Shown in pieces: positions 1 through 9,100 of a stretch of 40,190 nt of DNA. Every line of letters starts with the position of its first letter. Position 1 is the first letter of the stretch. Under the pieces are notes generated by a model. It had not been told where the DNA came from, ran no database searches, and saw nothing but the letters and a program-made list of their open reading frames with translations. Origin of the DNA: a virus; IMG/VR virus record IMGVR_UViG_3300031951_013921, positions 1-40,190 of that record. One strand, given 5' to 3'. A program made the position numbers and the translations under genes.

Positions 1-2
1 AA

Positions 3-413
3 GGACCAATCGGACCTACCGGAGCTCAAGGAGCAACTGGAGCTCAAGGAGCAACTGGACCTCAAGGAGCTCAAGGAGCGACAGGCGGACCTGGACCTCA
101 AGGAGCTCAAGGTGCGACAGGCGGACCTGGACCAACAGGAGCTCAAGGTGCAACAGGCGGACCTGGACCACAAGGGGCTCAAGGAGCAACAGGCGGACCT
201 GGACCAACAGGAGCTCAAGGAGCGACTGGACCTCAAGGAGCTCAAGGTGCAACAGGCGGACCTGGACCAACAGGAGCTCAAGGAGCGACTGGACCTACAG
301 GAGGACCTGGACCTCAAGGTGCTCAAGGCGCAACTGGACCAACAGGAGCTCAAGGCGCAACTGGACCTACAGGCGGACCTGGACCAACAGGAGCTCAAGG
401 AGCACAAGGTGCA
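3..413 (+). repeat. Collagen Gly-X-Y coding repeat (9-nt unit)
   Basis: Tandem in-frame 9-nt units such as ggagctcaa, ggagcaact and ggaccaaca encode Gly-X-Y. A longer period made of GGP, GPT/GPQ, GAQ and GAT blocks recurs several times. Near-identity between units makes this stretch prone to length change by slippage or recombination. Confidence 0.9.
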
Positions 414-950
414 GGATTTACCTCGATTTCACCAAATAGTGCTAACAATATATTAATAGCAAATGGTACAAGTAATTCTGCAACATCCGACGCTGCTTTT
501 ACATACAATACATCAACAGACCAATTGTATTTGAGTGGAGTTGAATATTTCTTCGTTAATGACCCAACCGTATCACTTACATCAAGTGGTGATTATTATG
601 GTGAAGTTATGACCTTTGGTAGTGGTGCATCTACATTAGGGAACTGTTATTATTGGGGTTCTACTGGCTGGGTTGCAACTGATGCAGATGCTGCGGCATC
701 GTCAGTAGGTTTGTTAGCATTAGCAACATCAAGTGCTGGTTTTGATAGAGGTATGTTAATTAGAGGATTCTTTAAAGATACGACTTGGTCATGGACACAA
801 GGAAATGTACTTTACTTAAGTACAACCGCAGGTAAATTAACTCAAACACAACCGGCAGGTACAGGTGATATTGTTAGAGTTGTGGGATATGCATTATCAA
901 GTGATGAAATATTCTTCGACCCATCTCAAGATTGGATAGAACTGGCATAA
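3..950 (+). CDS. Collagen-like tail fibre protein, 5'-truncated by window edge
   Basis: The frame is open from base 3 to the TAA at 948-950, so at least 315 residues are present and the start lies outside the window. The first ~137 residues are uninterrupted Gly-X-Y triplets ([15 protein letters not shown]), which predict a collagen-type triple helix forming a trimeric shaft. The remaining ~175 residues are a globular C-terminal region rich in Gly, Ser, Thr and aromatics, as expected for a fibre tip or trimerisation head. There are no Lys residues in the triplets; Thr and some Pro occupy Y positions. It is followed after 1 nt by the next gene, so the two are probably co-transcribed. Collagen-repeat fibres are common in marine T4-like phages. 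I cannot tell which fibre (long, short or whisker) it is. Confidence 0.85.
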   Translation, partial: GPIGPTGAQGATGAQGATGPQGAQGATGGPGPQGAQGATGGPGPTGAQGATGGPGPQGAQGATGGPGPTGAQGATGPQGAQGATGGPGPTGAQGATGPTGGPGPQGAQGATGPTGAQGATGPTGGPGPTGAQGAQGAGFTSISPNSANNILIANGTSNSATSDAAFTYNTSTDQLYLSGVEYFFVNDPTVSLTSSGDYYGEVMTFGSGASTLGNCYYWGSTGWVATDADAAASSVGLLALATSSAGFDRGMLIRGFFKDTTWSWTQGNVLYLSTTAGKLTQTQPAGTGDIVRVVGYALSSDEIFFDPSQDWIELA

Positions 951-951
951 T

Positions 952-1404
952 ATGGGAACAATTACTAAATTAAATAACGTTTTATGTGCTAATATAAATG
1001 CAGTGAATAATTTATTGGCAGGTGCTGGCGGGGACATTTCAAAGTGGGATGATAATACTTTTTGTCCTGCAGGTCCGACACCCACTCCAACACCCACTCC
1101 AACACCAACACCTACACCAACACCAACACCTACTCCAACACCTACTCCAACACCGTGTCCACCTACTTGTTGTGAAGTGAACCTTTGTTATGGTAGAGAT
1201 TGTGTAGCCGCTTGTACATGTAACCTTCAAGGAACATTCTTCTTACATATACCATGTGTCGATAATCCATGTCAATTACCATATGCTGATGGAATTTTTG
1301 ATGATGTGGATTGTACAATACCATCGGCAACTGCTGCTTATAGTGACGGTTTTGATTGTTGGTATTGGGATGGTAGTACTTTATCATACCAAGGAGGTTG
1401 TTAA
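952..1404 (+). CDS. Thr-Pro stalk protein with Cys-rich C-terminus
   Basis: 150 residues in three parts. Residues 1-40 are a short N-terminal segment. Residues 42-68 are an unbroken Pro-Thr dipeptide stalk. Residues 69-150 are a Cys-rich domain with about 14 cysteines (CPPTCCEVNLC, CVAACTC and others), ending in a terminal Cys. No signal peptide is visible, so the cysteines either form disulfides only after lysis or bind metal. The ATG is 1 nt after the collagen-like gene's stop, which implies translational coupling and a shared role in the fibre. A weak terminator follows. Thr-Pro stalks are classic O-glycosylation and prolyl-hydroxylation substrates in other systems, and the next genes encode an oxygenase and glycosyltransferases. 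The family is not recognised. Confidence 0.75.
   Translation: MGTITKLNNVLCANINAVNNLLAGAGGDISKWDDNTFCPAGPTPTPTPTPTPTPTPTPTPTPTPTPTPCPPTCCEVNLCYGRDCVAACTCNLQGTFFLHIPCVDNPCQLPYADGIFDDVDCTIPSATAAYSDGFDCWYWDGSTLSYQGGC
1075..1155 (+). repeat. (Thr-Pro)n coding repeat
   Basis: Degenerate acn-ccn hexamers encode the alternating Pro-Thr stalk. An analogous tract occurs at 17412-17504 in a separate gene, so the two are possible recombination partners. Confidence 0.85.
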
Positions 1405-1418
1405 TAATATTGATATAT

Positions 1419-1438
1419 AATAGTTTTTGACTATTTTT
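1419..1438 (+). terminator. Weak rho-independent terminator-like hairpin
   Basis: AATAGT (1419-1424) pairs with ACTATT (1430-1435) around a TTTTG loop and is followed by T's. The stem is only 6 AT-rich bp. It lies between the stalk gene and the oxygenase gene. Confidence 0.4.
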
Positions 1439-1452
1439 ATATAAAAAGTATT

Positions 1453-2037
1453 ATGCAAATATCTTCATTTATTATTGATAATTTCTACTCAGATGTTGAT
1501 GAGGTAAGAAAGTTCGCACTTCAACAAGAATATCCTGTTAGTGGTAATTATCCTGGTAGGAGAACCAAGTCATTTTTGAATAACTCCATGAAGGAAGTTA
1601 TTGAATCTGTAGTGTCCCCCCACTATGGTAAAGTAACTTATTGGTCTGAAGAACAATACACAGGGTCTTATCAATTTACAACATCAAAGGATAGAAGTTG
1701 GATACATGCCGACCAAACAACAAAATGGGCCGGTGTTTGTTATTTAACACCCGATGCTCCATTAAGTTCAGGTACGGGGTTATTTAAACACAAAAAAACG
1801 GGTCTAACCATGGCTCCAAAAAATCCTGATGGTACGTACAACATGACGATACTAAACGAAATATACAAAGATTCACAAGACATGACTAAATGGGAACTTG
1901 TTGATAGAATTGGAAATGTATATAATCGTTTGGTTTTATATCGAGGTGACCATTTTCATATATCAATGGATTATTTTGGTCAAGATATAGATGACGGTCG
2001 TTTATTTCAAACATTCTTTTTTGATACTGAAAATTAA
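1453..2037 (+). CDS. 2-oxoglutarate/Fe(II) oxygenase-like protein
   Basis: 194 residues. A facial-triad pattern is visible: His85-x-Asp87 (in WIHADQ), a distal His at 167 or 169 (in GDHFHIS), and Arg183 (in DGRLFQ) at the place where 2-oxoglutarate-binding Arg usually sits. The Tyr-Leu-Thr-Pro strand after the HxD fits a double-stranded beta helix. Known members hydroxylate amino-acid side chains or small molecules, and they are frequent in T4-like phages of marine hosts. Its stop overlaps the start of the next gene (TAATG at 2035-2039), placing it in an operon with two glycosyltransferases. Its position just after the collagen-like and Thr-Pro fibre genes makes those proteins the most attractive substrates, which is an inference only. 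Confidence 0.75.
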   Translation: MQISSFIIDNFYSDVDEVRKFALQQEYPVSGNYPGRRTKSFLNNSMKEVIESVVSPHYGKVTYWSEEQYTGSYQFTTSKDRSWIHADQTTKWAGVCYLTPDAPLSSGTGLFKHKKTGLTMAPKNPDGTYNMTILNEIYKDSQDMTKWELVDRIGNVYNRLVLYRGDHFHISMDYFGQDIDDGRLFQTFFFDTEN

Positions 2038-3284
2038 TGAGAACTAAAAAACCATCCGCAATTTTGTACGGTTGGCGTGAATTAGGAACTTTTACGCTCA
2101 CCTCAGATGTGTATTACGAAGAAAATCTTTTAGATGAGGTAATTATCTATTCGCTACCGTTTACTGATGATATAAGTAAAGATTATTCTTTATATCAACC
2201 AGACATTATCATGGGTTGTGATGATAGAGTTTCATCCAATCATAAAATTATTTCAAATAGAATTATAAGGTATATAAATTTTCCACCTGATAATGTGTTA
2301 GCAAATGACGTTGTTTGTCAATCTACCTTTAGAAACTGTGAAAATATAAAACCAAAATTTTCAATATTCACTCCAACATATAGTACAGGAGAAAAAATAT
2401 ATAGAGTGTATGATAGTTTAAAAAATCAAACTTTAGATGATTGGGAATGGGTTATTGTTGACGACACACCAAACCATGCAACTTGGGGTATCATACAAGA
2501 GATTTCTAAAAATGACTTTAGAGTAAAAGGTCATAAAATTTATCCTCCAAGTAATGGTAATATTGGTTTAGTAAAACATCGAGCATGTTCTTTATCTAAT
2601 GGTGAATGGTTAGTAGAATTGGACCACGACGATACACTTATTTCAACTTGTTTAGAGGAGTGTAGTAATGCGATAAATAAATTTCCTAATGCTGGTTTTT
2701 TATATAGTGACGTATGTGAACTTTATGAAGATGGTGAAATGAAAACTTATGACCACGATTTATCAGGTAATTGGTATGGTAGACATGATAATTATTTTGA
2801 TTTTGGTTATGCTGGTCATTCATATGTAGAAGTTGATGGTAAAACTTACATAAATCACCATTACCCCGACATTAATCCTTTAACTATAAGATTTAATATC
2901 AGTATGCCAAATCACGTAAGGGTTTGGAAAAAAGAAGTTTATGATAAAATTGGTGGTCATAATATTAATACGCCAATTGCCGATGATTACGAATTGATTG
3001 TTAGAACATTTTTGAATACAGAAATGGTCCATATAAAAAAGATGTTGTATTTACAATACAATAATAGAAATAGTGCTGTCGATAATAATGCAATTGATAT
3101 TAATAGAAGGTCAAGATTGATAAGGGACCACTACGATTTACAAATACATAATAGAATATTAGAGTTAGGTAAAACAGATTGGAATTGGGATGATAATTTA
3201 GGTCATTCACAAAAGTTTCAAAATAACATCCATATAAAAAAATACTATGGAGAAGAAGAAGTATTAAATAAAATTTATGAGTAA
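2037..3284 (+). CDS. Family 2 glycosyltransferase
   Basis: 415 residues. Residues 1-105 are a non-catalytic N-terminal region. A GT-A domain begins near residue 107 (FSIFTPTY), with the nucleotide-binding VDD at 141-143 and the metal-binding DHDD at 196-199 (in ELDHDD), continuing to about residue 350 with the acceptor-side region (IADDYEL). Family 2 enzymes transfer a sugar from a nucleotide-sugar donor; the donor and acceptor cannot be read from sequence. The gene overlaps its neighbours by 1 nt upstream and 8 nt downstream (ATGAGTAATAG), typical of tightly coupled translation. It is probably cytoplasmic, with no membrane segment. It belongs with the fibre-associated glycosylation locus. 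Confidence 0.85.
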   Translation: MRTKKPSAILYGWRELGTFTLTSDVYYEENLLDEVIIYSLPFTDDISKDYSLYQPDIIMGCDDRVSSNHKIISNRIIRYINFPPDNVLANDVVCQSTFRNCENIKPKFSIFTPTYSTGEKIYRVYDSLKNQTLDDWEWVIVDDTPNHATWGIIQEISKNDFRVKGHKIYPPSNGNIGLVKHRACSLSNGEWLVELDHDDTLISTCLEECSNAINKFPNAGFLYSDVCELYEDGEMKTYDHDLSGNWYGRHDNYFDFGYAGHSYVEVDGKTYINHHYPDINPLTIRFNISMPNHVRVWKKEVYDKIGGHNINTPIADDYELIVRTFLNTEMVHIKKMLYLQYNNRNSAVDNNAIDINRRSRLIRDHYDLQIHNRILELGKTDWNWDDNLGHSQKFQNNIHIKKYYGEEEVLNKIYE

Positions 3285-4410
3285 TAGACCAACATTGGCG
3301 TTTGCCACCATGTGTAAAAACGAAGAACACATTATCGGAACCGTATTGGATGCGGTCGCACCTTACATTGATTATTTGGTTGTTGCTGATAATGGTTCAA
3401 CGGATAGAACATTAGAGATTGTACAAGAGTTTATGGATAGAACAGGTATACCTGGTGAAATTCATAATGATGAATGGTTTGGTTTTGATAAAAACAAAAA
3501 TATGATGATGGAGTACGTTTATGATAAAACCGACTACGTATTACATTTGGATGCTGATGATATTTTAACAGGTGATTTTTATTTTGATTATAATGACGTT
3601 GGTTTCGACAATTATTTGATGACCATGAAAAGAGGTACATCAACTTGGAAGGCGACCGTAATTTATAACAATAGATTACATTGGAAATTTTGTGGTGTTG
3701 CTCACACGATTATTAAATGTTTAGAAAAACCACACGTCTCAACGGGAGATTTATCTAACAGAGGTTATGTCATAGCTGATGGTGTTGGTTCAAGAGCATT
3801 CGACCCAAAAAAATATTTGTATGATGCAGAAAGATTACAAAAACAATTTTGGGATACATTGGTTGAAGACCCCGATGGATTAAATCATCGTTCAGCTTTT
3901 TATACCGCACAAAGTTATATGGATTACGGTATGTATAGAGAAGCACTTCAATGGAATAGATTATATACTCGTCTTGAAAATACTTGGATTGAAGAAAGAT
4001 TCGAAGCTCAAATTAGAATTTCAAAATGTTTAATGGAATTAGATGGAGACTTTGATGAAATCAAAATGGAAATGGATAAGGCTATACAAATATTTTCAGA
4101 TAGAGCAGAACCATATTTTTATTTTGGATTATATGCTAACATAAAAGGTAATTTTGAACTTGGTTATCAATATCTTTCTAAAGCGAAAAGTTTATCTTTG
4201 ATTAACGCACAAACTAAATATATCTTATTTGTATTGAATACATGTTACGGTAAATACATAAATGATGAACTATCAGTTTCGTGTTATTGGACGGGTAGAT
4301 ACCAAGAAGGTTTAAAGTATTTGCTTGAGATAATTGATGATGGTGAATTTTTACAACATAAAGATAGGTTGATGGAAAATTTTAATTTCTTTAAAGAAAA
4401 AATGAGTTAA
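3277..4410 (+). CDS. Family 2 glycosyltransferase with helical C-terminal region
   Basis: 377 residues. An N-terminal GT-A fold contains the motif DNGSTDRT (38-45) and the metal-binding DADD (92-95, in HLDADD). Residues ~200-350 look like TPR-type helical hairpins (AQSYMDYGMYREALQWNRLY and further repeats), an arrangement seen in bacterial GT2 enzymes that glycosylate peptides or cell-surface glycans. The TPR-like part could hold a protein acceptor such as a fibre subunit; that is an inference. The start lies inside the upstream GT2 gene and its stop forms TAATG with the next gene. Confidence 0.85.
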   Translation: MSNRPTLAFATMCKNEEHIIGTVLDAVAPYIDYLVVADNGSTDRTLEIVQEFMDRTGIPGEIHNDEWFGFDKNKNMMMEYVYDKTDYVLHLDADDILTGDFYFDYNDVGFDNYLMTMKRGTSTWKATVIYNNRLHWKFCGVAHTIIKCLEKPHVSTGDLSNRGYVIADGVGSRAFDPKKYLYDAERLQKQFWDTLVEDPDGLNHRSAFYTAQSYMDYGMYREALQWNRLYTRLENTWIEERFEAQIRISKCLMELDGDFDEIKMEMDKAIQIFSDRAEPYFYFGLYANIKGNFELGYQYLSKAKSLSLINAQTKYILFVLNTCYGKYINDELSVSCYWTGRYQEGLKYLLEIIDDGEFLQHKDRLMENFNFFKEKMS

Positions 4411-5615
4411 TGGAAAAAGTTGATGTTTTAATAATTGGTGGAGGTATTACGGGATTATCTTTGGCTTCTTTTTTGAAAAAAAGAGATTACTTGGTTTTAG
4501 AAAAAAGTCAAACATTAGGTGGATATTGTAAAACTAAAATTAGTGGAGATTTTGTTTGGGATTATTCAGGTCATTTTTTTCATTTTAATAATTCAGAAAT
4601 AAAAAACTATATTTTAGAGAACATTGATAGTGAGATATTAGAAGTTAAAAAAATTACGGACATTTATTATAATGGTGAAATCATAGACTTTCCATTCCAA
4701 CAAAATATACACCAACTTAATAATAAGGAATATGAAGAATGCTTGACAGATTTGAATAATTGTGATGGTATTGATAATACAACATTCAAATCTTATGTAA
4801 AATCAACTTTAGGTAATGGTATATGTGATAAGTTTATAATACCATATAATGAAAAATTATATGCTTGTGATTTGAACGAATTGGAGTTTGACTCTATGGG
4901 TAGATTTTTTCCATCCACAACTGAAAAAAAATCGTATAATGATACATTCATTTACCCTAAAAAAGGAAGTTATGAATATATTAAATCAATACTTAAAAGA
5001 TTGGACCCTGAAAAGATTTTAACACACACAGAGGTTATTAGTTTAGATTTAGAAAATAAAATTGCTAGAACAAATACAGGTACTTATCAGTTTGAGTCAT
5101 TGGTTAGTACATTACCGTTTGATGTTATGTTAGGACTTCTTAATCAACCTAGTAATCTTTCCGCAAATAAAGTTTGTGTTTTTAATTTAGGGTTCAATAA
5201 AGGTACTAAGATTAAAACACATTGGAGATACTTTCCTAATGATGAGGTTTTTTATAGAGTTGGGTTTTACAATAATATTCTTAACCAAGAAAACCTTAGT
5301 CTATACGTTGAGGTTGGATTAAAACAAAATGAAGAATTTGACCAAAAAGATTTATTAAGTGATATATTATCAGACTTGAAAAAAGTTGGTATTATTGATG
5401 ACCACAAACTTACAGACTACCAATTTTTAGTTATGAGCCCCGCATATGTGCACATCACTAAAGAGAGTAAAAAAACATATGAGGATTGGAAAAATTTATA
5501 TAATCCTAAACAAATACATTCTATTGGTAGATATGGTTGTTGGACATATTGCTCTATTGAGGACAATATCATACAAGCAAAAGAAACTGCTAAGACTTTA
5601 GACAACTACCTATAG
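4410..5615 (+). CDS. FAD-dependent oxidoreductase, UDP-galactopyranose mutase / amine-oxidase fold
   Basis: 401 residues. The N-terminal Rossmann dinucleotide motif GGGITG is at 10-15 in the strand VDVLIIGGG. An acidic residue (Glu31) follows for the FAD ribose, and GG at 37-38 is typical of the flavin monoamine oxidase / protoporphyrinogen oxidase / UDP-galactopyranose mutase group. The region GHFFHF followed by a Pro-Phe substrate segment (IDFPFQQN) resembles the mutase subgroup, which converts UDP-galactopyranose to UDP-galactofuranose for glycan synthesis. Sitting among glycosyltransferases, a sugar-donor-modifying role is more likely than an amine-oxidising one. Substrate assignment is tentative. 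The 3' end overlaps the convergent minus-strand gene by 10 nt. Confidence 0.7.
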   Translation: MEKVDVLIIGGGITGLSLASFLKKRDYLVLEKSQTLGGYCKTKISGDFVWDYSGHFFHFNNSEIKNYILENIDSEILEVKKITDIYYNGEIIDFPFQQNIHQLNNKEYEECLTDLNNCDGIDNTTFKSYVKSTLGNGICDKFIIPYNEKLYACDLNELEFDSMGRFFPSTTEKKSYNDTFIYPKKGSYEYIKSILKRLDPEKILTHTEVISLDLENKIARTNTGTYQFESLVSTLPFDVMLGLLNQPSNLSANKVCVFNLGFNKGTKIKTHWRYFPNDEVFYRVGFYNNILNQENLSLYVEVGLKQNEEFDQKDLLSDILSDLKKVGIIDDHKLTDYQFLVMSPAYVHITKESKKTYEDWKNLYNPKQIHSIGRYGCWTYCSIEDNIIQAKETAKTLDNYL

Positions 5616-6190
5616 TGGTCACCACCAACCCACAATACAAAACTTCTTCTTGTACCTTTAGTTACTTTGGTAACTCTATGCATCATATAACTTGGAAAAA
5701 TGAATACGACTCCAGCACCACGTTCAGCAACTGCCACATTATCACCACCACTCCACATTTCTAAATCTCCCCCTTCATATTCATCCGCTTCGGATAGTTG
5801 GACAGTGATAGAAACTTTTCTTTGTGTACCAATTCCAGGACCAATATCTTGATGCCAATCATAATGACCTTCTTGGGTATCGTAATATTCAGTGTATTGA
5901 ATAAGTTCGTTTGCTGAAATAAGATTAAATTTCCATACTTCATTATTTGCTGTTGCGGCCATATCCATTAATTTTTCATACAACCACATCCATTCATCAT
6001 TTTTCGGTATCCATTTGACTGATGAACTTCTAATCTTTTTTATAATTTCTGGATTATCACTACCAAATACAGTCGCGTCATTGAATGGTAATCGGGCAAC
6101 ACCATCATAAATTTTATTCAATTCTTCCCTACTGAAACCTTCTTTGTACCAGTAATAGTTTTGTAAATTTATTTGTTCTTTAAAATTCAT
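5606..6190 (-). CDS. 2OG/Fe(II) oxygenase, prolyl-4-hydroxylase-like (PKHD type)
   Basis: 194 residues with a textbook triad: His113-x-Asp115 (in YDWHQD), distal His171 (in MMHRVTKV) and Arg181 or Arg182 (in GTRRSFVLW) for 2-oxoglutarate. The EGGDLEMW and FIFPSYMMHRV segments match bacterial PKHD-type hydroxylases, which share the catalytic fold of prolyl and lysyl hydroxylases. It starts 2 nt from the end of the giant glycosyltransferase gene on the same strand and would be co-transcribed downstream of it. It is the second oxygenase in the locus and far better conserved at the motif level than the one at 1453. Likely function: hydroxylating a protein side chain to create or modify a glycosylation site (inference). 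Confidence 0.85.
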   Translation of the reverse strand: MNFKEQINLQNYYWYKEGFSREELNKIYDGVARLPFNDATVFGSDNPEIIKKIRSSSVKWIPKNDEWMWLYEKLMDMAATANNEVWKFNLISANELIQYTEYYDTQEGHYDWHQDIGPGIGTQRKVSITVQLSEADEYEGGDLEMWSGGDNVAVAERGAGVVFIFPSYMMHRVTKVTKGTRRSFVLWVGGDHYR

Positions 6191-6191
6191 A

Positions 6192-9100
6192 TTATCTATT
6201 GTCTATGTAAATTATTACTTCATTATAGTATTCTAAAAAATGTTCGTTCCATAAGTCCCATTTTATATCAACACCATCGACTGAATTTATTTCGTAGTTA
6301 TTATAATTAATCAATACATTATCTCTAAAATATCTAAACTTTTGATTTAATTCTGGTGTTCCTAAATGCCATTCACCCGATATTAATTTAACATTTTCTT
6401 TGATGAAATCTAAATTTTCCTGACTGAATACATCGTATTCTCCACCCTCACAATCTAACTTTAAGAAATCTATTTTTTTAATATTATATAAATCTACTAA
6501 TTTTTTAAATGTTATTGTTTCCATCATAGTTTCACCACCAAACAATTGGTCGGATTCCACTATGGAATTTTTTGAACCAATACCTTTATTAATTTGTGTT
6601 ACGGGGTGACCTATTGTATTATTTACTAAAGTTTTAAATTCAATTTGACTTGGTTCTAAACAAAAAACATGTTTTGGTTTTTTGTGTAATATTGATTTTG
6701 TAAAAGGACCAACACTTGAACCTATATCCATTACAATATCACCTTCTTTTACTTCAAAGTGTTTTTCATAAATTTTATTATCAAATATCTCATCAGTGAT
6801 TGCTCCCTTATGAAAATCAGCATGCATCATATCTGAGTTATTCATCCACCCCCAATCAAAATCTGATGGAACATTACTTTTACTTTTATTTATAATTTTT
6901 TCAATTTGTTCAATAACCATTTCTGAACCAATCTCTTTAGTACATTCAAATTGTCTTGAAGTACCTTTATGTATAGGACACCAATTCCAATCACCAGCAT
7001 CTAACCTATCCCAATTAAAACATCCGTGACATACATTTTCATTGATAACTCTATAAGTGTCTAATGTTGTTTCAGACCATTTTTCACTAAATCCTGAAAT
7101 TAAAACTACTGGTAATTCACAAGCCCATGCTAACCAAGAAAGACCTGAACCTAAACCAATAAAAAATTCACAAGTTGCTAAATCATCTATAACTTCTTGT
7201 ACTGAACCACCTTTATATAAGGTAACTCCTTTTGGGTAAAAATTATTCATATACCCATCACCCTCTTTTGAGTAAATCATACATTCGTACCCAAGATTAT
7301 TTAGATAATCAACAACTTCTTGCCAACCCTTTTTATTATTCCAATATTTTGATTGCGCGGTAGAATGAAATCCAATACCTACCTTTTTCTTTTTTTCTAC
7401 TTTTGGTAAATTTAATTTTGGTCGTATTTCTTTATATTCTAAACCTAAAATATCAGATGCGGTTTGTTGTAATGGTAATGGTTTGAAATCACGGGGGTGT
7501 TTGTTCAAATCTAATTCACCATCTTCTTTATAAAACCAACCTAAATTATATTGTGCAAAAATATTATAAACAACACTTCCAGGTTCAACAAATTCAATTT
7601 CAGGGTATTGGTCTTTGAATAGATAATTCATGAATGTAGATACAACTACATGACAATTATGTTTTTTTCTAAATTCATCAACATATGGAAACCATGATAA
7701 TGTGTCACCTAAAGATTTTGAACCAAATGAAATAAATACCCGTTTGTTTGTGTAGTCATTACTATTTTGATATATTAATTCATCGTTTTCTCTTACCTCA
7801 ACTCTCCAATTTGAATGGTATTCTTTATTTAATTTAACCCAACTATTAATTGGTATGTTGTTTTCATATGCGACTTGGTTGTTTTCAAAAAACTTTACAT
7901 TCAATTTATTTTCGGTTGAACCGTTAATTTCTAAATATGGATTTACTACATAATGATTAGAAAATGTATAATCATTTTTTATTTGATTATTCACCATAAA
8001 CTCTAAATCTAAAACTTTGAAGTAAAAATCACGTAATGATTTCCCTAAATCAAAAGTTTCATCCAACTTATAGGATTTTCCGTTTTCAATTAATTGTAAT
8101 AGTTTGGTTGTTGATAAATTTATATCATCATTTTCTATTTCAGTTATAAATCCGTCAAACATACCAACATATTGAGGTAAGTTTCTTGCCATTATTTTCA
8201 TTCCATAACTAATGGCTTCCCTTAAAACTAAGGGGTTACATTCGTTAATTGAATTAAACATAAAAACATCACAAGCAATCATAAAATCAGAAACATCATT
8301 TCTTTCAAGCCATACCGTCACATTGGAAGGTAAGTTATCCATAATAGGTTTCCAATAATCTTCAAAATTCGGAGCTTGGTTTCCAATAAAATGAAAATGA
8401 ACGTCCTTATTTTCTTCCCATACTTTTCTTGCAATTTCAACACCCTCACCTTGATTTTTTCCTGAAGTCCAAAGACCAACATTCAACACATGAGTTTTGA
8501 ATGGGTCTATTCCTAACTTTTCTCTTTTTGCTATTTTTTCTATCAAAGGAACTCTAAATTCATTATTATAAATCTGATGTTTTTCTTTAATATCTGAAAC
8601 TAAATCTTCCAAGGGGTAAAGTTGAACCTCTTTATATGATGGTTCGTTTTTAAAAGTTTTTTCTATATGAAATGGTGTTACTAATGAATACGCATCAGGA
8701 TGTAATTTTCTATTGTCAGGACTAAACCAATTATTATGACAAGACTCAACAATTTTCCATGTTCTATCATTCGAATAAATTGTATTTAATAATGATTTTG
8801 AAACTCTATTGAAACTTTCGAATGCTTCACTAATTTCTTCAAAATGAACAATATCTATATTTTTTTCTTTTATAATGTCTATTAATTTTTCTTTCTTTTG
8901 TTCTTGGGTTTCTTCTCCCAAAATACTCAAATTAATAAAATGTTCATCATCCAATAAATTAATAATTTGGTCTCTCTGAACTACATATGTGTGACTAAAC
9001 CTTGAAAACTCAACAACAAAAATTTCAATTTCATCTTTGTATTTTTGTAATTCCTTAATTCTTTTTAATAAAAATTGTGGCATACCTCCTGTTGAAAGGT

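Noticed and set aside
3-413. CRISPR-like or satellite repeat array
   Set aside because: The 9-nt units are in frame and encode Gly-X-Y without spacers; no cas genes.
16-456. Leu/Gln- and Asp/Leu-rich frames over the collagen repeat
   Set aside because: Shadow frames created by the 9-nt repeat; the Gly-X-Y frame is the coherent one and runs into a folded domain.
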